Shown here: piece after piece, positions 1-6,179 of the stretch
Position numbering within the stretch: position 1 is the stretch's first letter
Layout: the number at the start of each line of letters is the position of its first letter
Assembly (NCBI GenBank): GCA_945981915.1
Contig: CAMFRJ010000069.1
Coordinates: 1-6,705, forward strand
Direction of reading: 5' to 3'
DNA from: an uncultured Erysipelotrichaceae bacterium
GTDB lineage: Bacteria > Bacillota_I > Bacilli_A > Erysipelotrichales > Coprobacillaceae
DNA length: 6,705 nt
The notes under the pieces: generated by a model
What the model saw: the letters and a program-made list of their open reading frames with translations, nothing else
The model's database searches: none
Told to the model about the DNA's origin: nothing
Made by a program: the position numbers and the translations under genes

Positions 1-20
1 CAGATGTGTATAAGAGACAG
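1..20 (+). other. Nextera/Tn5 sequencing adapter (artefact)
   Basis: Positions 2-20 read AGATGTGTATAAGAGACAG, the 19-base Tn5 mosaic end used in Nextera libraries. The C at position 1 matches the base before the mosaic end in the read-1 adapter rather than the read-2 adapter. The sequence sits exactly at the contig edge, and the subunit B homology runs up to position 21. It is untrimmed library sequence, not genome and not a natural transposon end. The right end of the window carries no adapter. Confidence 0.97.
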
Positions 21-1108
21 CTTGTATACCCTTCACCAATACCATCTTTCATCAAACGTGACAAAGATGGTAAAACACCAACTGGTGGATAAATTCCAGC
101 TGCATTTAATTCAGGATCTAAAGTAATCTGTCCTTCAGTAATATATCCAGTTAAATCAGGAACAGGGTGAGTAATATCATTATTAGGCATTGTCAAGATA
201 GGAATCTGTGTCACAGAACCTTTAGCATCCTTAATGATACCGGCTCTTTCATATAATGATGCCAAATCAGAATATAAATAACCCGGATAACCTTTACGTC
301 CTGGAATTTCTCCTTTACTAGAAGAGAATTCACGTAAAGCTTCACAATATGAAGTGATATCAGTATAAATAACTAAGACATGCATATCTTGTTTAAATGC
401 CAGGTATTCAGCTGCAGTTAAAGCACAACGTGGTGTTAACGTACGTTCAATGATTGGATCATTAGATAAATTTAAGAACATGACGACTCTTTCCATGACC
501 CCTGCTTCTTTAAAACTACGCTTAAAATAATTGGCAACATCATTTGTAACACCCATCGCTGCAAAAACAACAGCAAATCCTTTTCCAGATTCATCAGCAA
601 CTTTGGCCTGTTTAACAATTTGAACAGCCAATCTGTCATGAGGAAGCCCTGACCCAGAAAAAATTGGTAACTTTTGTCCACGAATCAAAGTTGCTAGACA
701 ATCTATAGAAGAAATTCCTGTATTAATATAGTTACGAGGATAAACTCTACTAACAGGATTTAATGGCAAACCATTGATATCCATCATTTCTTCAGCATAG
801 ATTTCTCCTAAACCATCAATTGGTTTCCCTGCACCATTAAATATTCTTCCTAATATTTCTTTAGATACAGGTAATTCCATTGGTCTTCCTAATAACTTCG
901 TTTTTGTATTTTCAAGAGATAATTGATTTGTTCCCTCAAAAACCTGAACAATAATTTTTTCTCCTTCTATTTGAACAACACGTCCTGAACGAGTTGTTCC
1001 ATCTTTCATTTGTATTTCGACCATTTCATCGTATGAAGCCCCTTTTACGTGGTCTAAAGCGACTAATGATCCGTTAATTTCATTTAATCCTACATATTGT
1101 AGTGCCAT
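21..1108 (-). CDS. ntpB: V/A-type ATPase subunit B, C-terminus missing
   Basis: This is the nucleotide-binding, non-catalytic B subunit of the cytoplasmic A3B3 head. The ORF starts at ATG 1108 ([15 protein letters not shown]), 8 nt after AGGAGG and 12 nt past the ntpA stop. About 362 codons are present, against roughly 460 for the family, so about 100 C-terminal residues are lost at the contig edge. The N-terminal beta-barrel (about 1-75) is followed by the nucleotide domain. There the usual P-loop is replaced by SGSGLPHD (151-158), the hallmark of B rather than A. Further B motifs are [20 protein letters not shown] (117-136) and [16 protein letters not shown]351 in the latter corresponds to the arginine finger (R350 in E. 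hirae NtpB) that reaches into the catalytic site of A. The reading frame stays open through the adapter, giving a false tail SCLLYTS, so the CDS is ended here at 21. Confidence 0.97.
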
Positions 1109-1116
1109 AATCATAT

Positions 1117-1123
1117 CCTCCTA
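1117..1123 (-). promoter_or_regulatory. ribosome binding site of ntpB
   Basis: On the minus strand the sequence reads TAGGAGG, with 8 nt before ATG at 1108. The TAG is the ntpA stop codon, so termination of A and initiation on B occur at the same spot. This fits near-equal output of the two 3:3 subunits and fixes the ntpB start. Confidence 0.85.
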
Positions 1124-2872
1124 AGCCACAGATTTTAAAGCTTCATCAATATCATGATAATAAGTATCTAATTTATCAATATCATCATTAGGTATATCAT
1201 ATTTCATTTTGATCAATTGATCAAAAATACCTGTTTCACTGATTGCTCTAACAACTTTTCCTTGCCCAACCGCTTCTTGACATTTTTTATTTAAATAAAT
1301 AATGACTTCCATCATCTTTAATTGTTTCTTTAATGGAACATAAGTGTCATCTTTGTGAAAAGCATTTTGTTGTAAATAACCAACACGAACTACTTTCGCA
1401 ATTTCCATGATCAGTTTTTGATCTTCCGGTAAAACATCAGGTCCCATTAAATTGACAATTTCGTTTAACTTCGCCTCTTCTGCTAAAATATAAGCCAAAA
1501 TCTGGCGATCAGCAACAAATTGAGGACCAACATGTTCATCATACCATTTTTCTAAATCATAGACATAATCACTATATGATTGTGTCCAGTTAATTGCGAA
1601 ATAATGACGCGCATAGGCTAAAGCTTTATCCAAAGCCCAGAAACATCTGACAAATCGTTTTGTATTTTGTGTCACCGGTTCTGAAAAGTCTGCTCCTTGA
1701 GGTGAAACAGCACCAATAATTGAAACCGAACCTTCTTTACCATTTAATGTTTTCATATAACCTGCACGTTCATAAAATTGTGATAAACGTGATGGTAAAT
1801 ATGCTGGGAATCCTTCTTCAGCTGGCATTTCTTCCAAACGTCCAGAAATTTCACGAAGTGCTTCAGCCCAACGAGATGTCGAATCGGCCATGATGGCACA
1901 ATGATATCCCATATCACGATAATACTCTGCCAATGTAATTCCTGTATAAATACTCGCTTCACGTGCAGCTACAGGCATGTTTGAAGTATTGGCAATCAAA
2001 ACTGTTCGATCTGTTAATGGTTTGTTTGATTTTGGATCGATTAATTCTTTGAATTCTTCCAAAACTTGAGTCATTTCATTTCCACGTTCTCCACACCCAA
2101 CATATACGATGATATCAGCATCACACCATTTGGCAATCTGATGTTGCGTCATCGTTTTTCCAGTACCAAATCCTCCTGGAATAGCAGCTGTTCCACCTTT
2201 AGCAATTGGAAATAAAGTATCAATAACTCTTTGTCCTGTGACTAACGGAATCGAAATTGGTAATCGTTCCTGCGTCGGTCTTGGTTGTTTGATTGGCCAT
2301 TTTTGACACAGTGTACATTCATGAATATGTCCTTCTTCATCTTCTATTTTCATGACAACATCATGAATATGATATTGTCCATCTTCTTTAACTTCTACAA
2401 CTTTACCTTTTAATAAAGGTGATAACATACATCTATGTTCAATTAAATCAGTTTCTGGGCATGTTGCATAAATGTCTCCGCCTTTCAACATATCTCCTAC
2501 TTTGACCTTCATTGTCACATCCCATGTTTTTTCAATATCTAATGATTCAACATCACTTCCAGGATGAATGAAAGCTCCAGACTCTTTCGCAATATCTTGT
2601 AAAGGTCTTTCAATTCCATCAAAAATATTTCTTAAGATCCCTGGTCCTAAAGTCGCGCATATCGGTTGCCCAGTAGAAACGACTGGTTCCCCTGGTTTTA
2701 ATCCAGTTGTTGTTTCATAAACTTGAATAGTTGTCATATCTTTAGAAATAGAAATGACTTCCCCCATCAATCTTGCATGACCTACATAAACCATTTCTAA
2801 CATTGAAAATTCTGTTGCATCTTTTACCTTGACAACGGGACCATTAATTGAATAAATAACACTATTACTCAT
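1121..2872 (-). CDS. ntpA: V/A-type ATPase catalytic subunit A
   Basis: This is the catalytic subunit of the A3B3 head, hydrolysing or synthesising ATP at the A/B interface in the cytoplasm. It has 583 residues, close to the usual 580-600, and looks complete. The N-terminal barrel (about 1-70) begins MSNSVIYSINGPVV. It is followed by the A-specific bulge domain (about 110-190), which distinguishes A from B and from F-type beta. The P-loop is GFGTGKT (234-240) followed by MTQHQIAKW. The catalytic loop GCGERGNE carries the glutamate E262, equivalent to E261 of E. hirae. Walker B with its downstream motif is CAIMADSTSRWAEALREISG (D330). The start is fixed by GGGAGG 6 nt upstream. The gene lies 11 nt after ntpE and 12 nt before ntpB. 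One oddity is four cysteines in the bulge domain (C138, C148, C186, C189), with C186 and C189 in HIHECTLC. The P-loop has GGFG where GPFG is common, but the nucleotide-contacting GKT is intact. Confidence 0.98.
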   Translation of the reverse strand: MSNSVIYSINGPVVKVKDATEFSMLEMVYVGHARLMGEVISISKDMTTIQVYETTTGLKPGEPVVSTGQPICATLGPGILRNIFDGIERPLQDIAKESGAFIHPGSDVESLDIEKTWDVTMKVKVGDMLKGGDIYATCPETDLIEHRCMLSPLLKGKVVEVKEDGQYHIHDVVMKIEDEEGHIHECTLCQKWPIKQPRPTQERLPISIPLVTGQRVIDTLFPIAKGGTAAIPGGFGTGKTMTQHQIAKWCDADIIVYVGCGERGNEMTQVLEEFKELIDPKSNKPLTDRTVLIANTSNMPVAAREASIYTGITLAEYYRDMGYHCAIMADSTSRWAEALREISGRLEEMPAEEGFPAYLPSRLSQFYERAGYMKTLNGKEGSVSIIGAVSPQGADFSEPVTQNTKRFVRCFWALDKALAYARHYFAINWTQSYSDYVYDLEKWYDEHVGPQFVADRQILAYILAEEAKLNEIVNLMGPDVLPEDQKLIMEIAKVVRVGYLQQNAFHKDDTYVPLKKQLKMMEVIIYLNKKCQEAVGQGKVVRAISETGIFDQLIKMKYDIPNDDIDKLDTYYHDIDEALKSVA

Positions 2873-2878
2873 ATTTAA

Positions 2879-2884
2879 CCTCCC
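2879..2884 (-). promoter_or_regulatory. ribosome binding site of ntpA
   Basis: On the minus strand the sequence is GGGAGG, 6 nt before ATG at 2872. Its first G is the last base of the ntpE TAG stop codon (2884-2886). It supports the MSNSVIYSI start. Confidence 0.85.
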
Positions 2885-3480
2885 TATTTAATCATTAATC
2901 CTGATGTTTTATAGAACCAATCCTTTTGATTTTCAAGAGCTGTTTCTAATGTTTCATCACAAACAACATGTGTGACAGGATTTTCTATAATAAATCCACC
3001 TAAGTGAATCTGATCGTTGTCTTTTACTTCAATATCAAAACCATATGCTTTCACTAATTCTTTTTGATATTTCATGTCTTCTTTTCTAAGATTTAATATG
3101 CATCCTGTCATCTGATATTCTTGTCCTATTTTTTGAATATGATTGATCAAATAATCTTTATATTCATCACTTTCAACAAAAGCTATCAGTTTATTTTTGG
3201 CTTGTTCAAAAATATTTTTGACAAGTTCATCTCTTTTTTCAACGAGCTTTTTTGTTCTTTGTTCTAAATTTGCTGCTGCATCAATACTTGCTTTGGAAGA
3301 AATAGCAGCTAATTCTTTTTCTAATTGACGTTTGGCATCTTTTTTTGCTTCCGCTTCCATTTGTGCATAAGCTTCTTTTTCTAAAGCTTTTGCTTCTTCT
3401 AGAATTTGCTTTTCTTCTTGATCAGCAATTTTTTCTATTTCATCTCTAATGTAAAGAAAGACTTGTTCTTTATTTTCCAT
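2884..3480 (-). CDS. ntpE: V/A-type ATPase subunit E (peripheral stalk)
   Basis: The E subunit pairs with G/H to form the peripheral stalk that keeps the A3B3 head from turning with the rotor. It has 198 residues, normal for the family. Residues 1 to about 95 are a long, charged, Lys/Glu/Ala-rich helix with coiled-coil character (for example ILEEAKALEKEAYAQMEAEA), the right-handed coil expected of E. The C-terminal globular part (about 100-198) has the family pattern LGGFIIENPV followed by DETLETALE (160-183), which packs against the top of the head. The start ATG 3480 has GAGGAG 8 nt upstream. The gene sits 13 nt after subunit F and 11 nt before A. Its partner G/H subunit is not in the window. 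Assignment rests on length, helix-then-globule shape, the C-terminal motif and operon position. The N-terminal coil alone would not be diagnostic. Confidence 0.93.
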   Translation of the reverse strand: MENKEQVFLYIRDEIEKIADQEEKQILEEAKALEKEAYAQMEAEAKKDAKRQLEKELAAISSKASIDAAANLEQRTKKLVEKRDELVKNIFEQAKNKLIAFVESDEYKDYLINHIQKIGQEYQMTGCILNLRKEDMKYQKELVKAYGFDIEVKDNDQIHLGGFIIENPVTHVVCDETLETALENQKDWFYKTSGLMIK

Positions 3481-3488
3481 AACATCAT

Positions 3489-3494
3489 CTCCTC
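3489..3494 (-). promoter_or_regulatory. ribosome binding site of ntpE
   Basis: On the minus strand TAGAGGAG spans 3496-3489. GAGGAG is 8 nt before ATG 3480, and the TAG is the stop codon of the upstream subunit F gene. Two out-of-frame ATGs lie between the site and the start, but only the 3480 start opens the E reading frame. Confidence 0.8.
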
Positions 3495-3802
3495 TATAAC
3501 TTCACACCTATCGCTTCAGAAACATATTGATCAATTGTTTCACCAATCTTACTATCTCCATGTCGATCAGGAATTTCTACAAGCAAAGGTTTCTGTTGTT
3601 TTAATTTTATTTCAGAAATAATATCAGGAGCTAACTCAATTAATTTTGTTGTTATTAAAATAACACCAATAGATTGATCCTTTAATTTTGTTTCTAAAAG
3701 TTCAAGAAAATCTCTTCTTTTATGAACAACTTCTCCTTCAATACCCACTAGTCTTAAACCAATTTGAGTATCAACATTATCACTAATCAAATAAAATTTC
3801 AT
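3494..3802 (-). CDS. ntpF: V/A-type ATPase subunit F (central stalk)
   Basis: This small central-shaft subunit binds D in the rotor, inside and below the A3B3 head. Its 102 residues match the usual 100-105. The family pattern is clear: N-terminal MKFYLISDNVDTQIGLRLVG (compare the usual I-x-D-x-[DE]-x-x-x-G-[FL]-[RK]-L-x-G), a middle strand GVILITTKL (46-54) and a later LLVEIPDRHG (73-82). Together these form the Rossmann-like alternating fold of the family. It is encoded 14 nt after ntpK and 13 nt before ntpE. Its ribosome binding site is clearly weaker than the others. In E. hirae the equivalent gene is called ntpG, and the symbol here follows the subunit letter. The D partner is not in the window. 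Confidence 0.93.
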   Translation of the reverse strand: MKFYLISDNVDTQIGLRLVGIEGEVVHKRRDFLELLETKLKDQSIGVILITTKLIELAPDIISEIKLKQQKPLLVEIPDRHGDSKIGETIDQYVSEAIGVKL

Positions 3803-3809
3803 AATATAG

Positions 3810-3815
3810 CTCTCT
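3810..3815 (-). promoter_or_regulatory. weak ribosome binding site of ntpF
   Basis: The best match before ATG 3802 is AGAGAG, 7 nt away, preceded by the ntpK stop (TAAAAGAGAG). It lacks the GGAGG core present at every other junction in this window. The contrast with the perfect site of ntpK just upstream may help tune one F per enzyme against many K copies. That is an inference from sequence only. Confidence 0.6.
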
Positions 3816-3816
3816 T

Positions 3817-4251
3817 TTAGATTTTATTAATAATTAAGATAGAAATTAATAAACCATAAATGGCAACCCCTTCACCAAGAGCAACAAAAATTAATGATTT
3901 ACCAAAGTTCTTTTCATTTTCTGAGAAAGCCCCGATAGCTGCAGGAGCTGCAGCAGCGACAGCAATACCAGCACCTAATGCTGAAAACCCAGTAGATAAT
4001 GAAGCAGCTAAAAATCCTAACCCTTGAGCAATTGTTCCTGTAATTGTAGCAACTTCCCCTGCAGCAAAAACACTAGATTGAGATAATGCTAATGTTAAAC
4101 ATAACAATACTGCTCCAGCAAATCCACTAATATGAAGAGCTAATCTTTTTTTCGCACTTTGTGCAGACACTTTTCCAGTAAATACTTTAATTAATGGTAA
4201 TGATAATAAAATAACTGCTAATAATGGTAAAAATAATTCTAAAACTGTCAT
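3817..4251 (-). CDS. ntpK: V/A-type ATPase subunit K (c, rotor ring proteolipid)
   Basis: This is the membrane proteolipid that forms the ion-carrying rotor ring. It has 144 residues. Segments that look membrane-spanning are about 3-23, 40-60, 73-101 and 115-141. Only the last two form a recognisable c-type hairpin: glycine/alanine-rich STGFSALGAGIAVAAAA, a polar loop SENEKN (110-115), then the outer helix with the ion-binding glutamate E127 in ALGEGVAIYG. The first two helices do not resemble a second c hairpin. Residues 33-63 (basic KKR, hydrophobic stretch, then VFA|AGE) look like a signal peptide with a possible cleavage point after A63. E. hirae NtpK is instead a 156-residue double hairpin. 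Relative to Na+-type F-ATPase c subunits, the Q32 and S66 ligand positions align with A94 and G128. The gene follows ntpI by 14 nt and has the strongest ribosome binding site of the operon. Confidence 0.94.
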   Translation of the reverse strand: MTVLELFLPLLAVILLSLPLIKVFTGKVSAQSAKKRLALHISGFAGAVLLCLTLALSQSSVFAAGEVATITGTIAQGLGFLAASLSTGFSALGAGIAVAAAAPAAIGAFSENEKNFGKSLIFVALGEGVAIYGLLISILIINKI

Positions 4252-4260
4252 AATTCATAT

Positions 4261-4268
4261 CCTCCTTA
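4261..4268 (-). promoter_or_regulatory. strong ribosome binding site of ntpK
   Basis: On the minus strand TAAGGAGG is fully complementary to the 16S rRNA tail and lies 9 nt before ATG 4251. Its TAA is the ntpI stop codon. This is the best site in the window, fitting the need for many ring copies per enzyme. Confidence 0.88.
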
Positions 4269-6179
4269 AACGTTTTGTTCCTTAATAGTTTTAAATGGAA
4301 TACCATTTCCTTCATAATAACGTGAAAACATTTCATAAAATTCTAGACGTAAAACTTGAATACCAACAATCAAACCTTCTAGACACATGACAAAGATATT
4401 ACCTAAAATAAGAACGATGATTTCGCCAATCCCTCCTACCATAGAAGCAAGCGTATAGACAACTAACATCATCCCGGCATGTGATAAAACAAATCCTCCA
4501 ACACGAAGGAATGACATCGTGTTGGTAATAAATGATAATACAACTTCAAATAATTCAAAGAATCCTTCTACAAAGAATGCACCAAAGCCACTTGGGAACA
4601 TTGGTTCATGTTCTTCAAATTTTCTAATTAATGGTTCTTTTAAGAAAATAAGGATGAGTGGTAAAACAATCAATAATAAAATATATAATGGATTGACAAA
4701 ATTGAATCCCATCATCACGCTTAATGCCAAACCTAATACAGCGACATAAAAAGTTACACCACAAATACCATTTTGACTCAGTATCGCTTCTCCAATATTT
4801 TTCTTTTTCACATTTAAGATAATATTAAATATCATAGAAACAAGAATCAAAATGACTCCAAGTCCAATTGCCGCTAACAATAACGTCATTGTATTATCTG
4901 GTGACATCGCATTAAAAAACGAAATACCTTTGAGGTTTTCTGCTAGAAATTCTTCATTTCCAAAAACAGAACCAAAGAATAAACCAAAGATTGCACTAGA
5001 AATACCTAAACGGACTCCAACGCCACCTAATTGCATTTTCAATTTCTTTTGAGCAAACAGACCAACAAGAGATAAGATAATTCCTTGTCCTAAATCACCA
5101 AACATGATTCCAAATAGTAAAGTATATGAAATAGCAACTAATAATGTTGGATCCACATCTGTATATTTAGGAACTCCATACATCTCTACAAACATTCTAA
5201 ACGGCAAAGCAAACCAACTGTTCTTCAATTTTGTTGGTGGCTCTAATCTCATATCGGATGTTGCTGGTAGAATATCTACATTAACTCCTCGAATCTCCTC
5301 AAAAGTCTTCTTGAATTCTATTTCTTTGTTTTTTAACACAAAACCATGAACAATCAATTTATCCCCTGCTCGTACGATATATTTTTGCATCACATAAACA
5401 GAATTCAATTGTTTGGCGATGGAATAGATTCTATTCAAATCGTTGATATTATCCTGAATTAAGTGAGTGATTCTTGCATCAAGATTTTCACTATATTTTC
5501 TTGCCAAATTAGATTCTTCTTCAATTTCTGCTTCGGCCAATTCACAAGATCCATGAACAAATTCAGGAATATGAATTTTTTCAAAATATAAAGATGTAAA
5601 AATATTATCCACCTCAGGAGCATCCTGTGGTGTTGTCACATACATACACCAAACAAATTTTTCATCTTTTTTAAAACTCTTATAAGCAAATGGAACCGCA
5701 TCGTAATAAGCCAGCTTGTTTTCGCTATGGATTGGTAATTTACCAAAACGAATCACTAAATATTGACAATTAAATAAATCATCAAAATTGATATTAGATC
5801 CCTCTACATGATTTAATTGAGTAATTGCATCATCATTTTCAGCAATCATCTTTTGCAACTGTTCTTTAACAGCATGTATACGATCAATATCTAAAAATAA
5901 ATCATCTAAAAATTCTTTTGCTTTAATAACATTAAGTTCAGTGTCTGTCTTTATTTCTTGAACTTTAAAATGATATTTCGTCGTCATTTCATCAATTCTT
6001 ACGAGTAATTCCTCATATAAATTATCATTATTGTAAGCAGATAACCCGGCAACACTATCGGTAAACTTACTAGATAATTCAGGATGGAAATCATCGCGTT
6101 CATATAATTTTAACAAAACATCGTTATACTGATTTTTATCAAAATTAATACTCACTAAACTTAGCTTTGAAATCGCCAT
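4266..6179 (-). CDS. ntpI: V/A-type ATPase subunit I (a, 116 kDa family stator)
   Basis: This is the membrane stator that carries the ion half-channels and faces the K ring. It has 637 residues, normal for bacterial subunit I. The N-terminal half (1 to about 325) is soluble with long helical stretches (about 60-120 and 212-260) and binds the peripheral stalks. The border motif is KNSWFALPF (319-327). The membrane half has about eight helices from about 342 on. It includes DPTLL and FGIMFGDLGQG (356-366), then ITNTMSFLRVGGFVLSHAG, whose R559 matches the essential arginine of the a subunit, and the C-terminal signature VLRLEFYEMFSRYYEGNG with the second arginine R611. The start ATG 6179 gives MAISKLSLVS, typical of the family, and has AGGAGG 6 nt upstream. 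It lies 35 nt inside the end of the upstream related gene, which suggests translational coupling. It is followed 14 nt later by ntpK. Confidence 0.97.
   Translation of the reverse strand: MAISKLSLVSINFDKNQYNDVLLKLYERDDFHPELSSKFTDSVAGLSAYNNDNLYEELLVRIDEMTTKYHFKVQEIKTDTELNVIKAKEFLDDLFLDIDRIHAVKEQLQKMIAENDDAITQLNHVEGSNINFDDLFNCQYLVIRFGKLPIHSENKLAYYDAVPFAYKSFKKDEKFVWCMYVTTPQDAPEVDNIFTSLYFEKIHIPEFVHGSCELAEAEIEEESNLARKYSENLDARITHLIQDNINDLNRIYSIAKQLNSVYVMQKYIVRAGDKLIVHGFVLKNKEIEFKKTFEEIRGVNVDILPATSDMRLEPPTKLKNSWFALPFRMFVEMYGVPKYTDVDPTLLVAISYTLLFGIMFGDLGQGIILSLVGLFAQKKLKMQLGGVGVRLGISSAIFGLFFGSVFGNEEFLAENLKGISFFNAMSPDNTMTLLLAAIGLGVILILVSMIFNIILNVKKKNIGEAILSQNGICGVTFYVAVLGLALSVMMGFNFVNPLYILLLIVLPLILIFLKEPLIRKFEEHEPMFPSGFGAFFVEGFFELFEVVLSFITNTMSFLRVGGFVLSHAGMMLVVYTLASMVGGIGEIIVLILGNIFVMCLEGLIVGIQVLRLEFYEMFSRYYEGNGIPFKTIKEQNV

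Noticed and set aside
1..20. Possible natural Tn5-like transposon end
   Set aside because: The match is to the engineered mosaic end plus the read-1 adapter base at a contig edge, with no transposase or target duplication.
472..681. Minus-strand frame of 69 codons inside ntpB, and a similar one at 1753-1962 inside ntpA
   Set aside because: Both are out-of-frame shadows of strongly conserved ATPase coding sequence.
2151..2180. P-loop variant GGFGTGKT in subunit A as a possible defect
   Set aside because: The glycine spacing and the GKT nucleotide contacts are intact, and E262 and D330 are present, so there is no sign of lost activity.
3406..3621. Plus-strand frame of 71 codons across the ntpF/ntpE junction
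   Set aside because: It is antisense to two real genes, and its Phe-rich start is the complement of the Lys/Glu-rich E helix.
3940..3985. Short repeats of gctgcag-type sequence
   Set aside because: They encode the alanine-rich stretch of the K subunit helix (about residues 94-105). The repetition comes from Ala codons, not from a DNA element.
4519..5349. Plus-strand open frames of 66-81 codons (4519-4749, 4852-5052, 5104-5349)
   Set aside because: They lie antisense inside the well-supported ntpI gene, have low-complexity Asn/Lys/Ser composition and no ribosome binding site of note.
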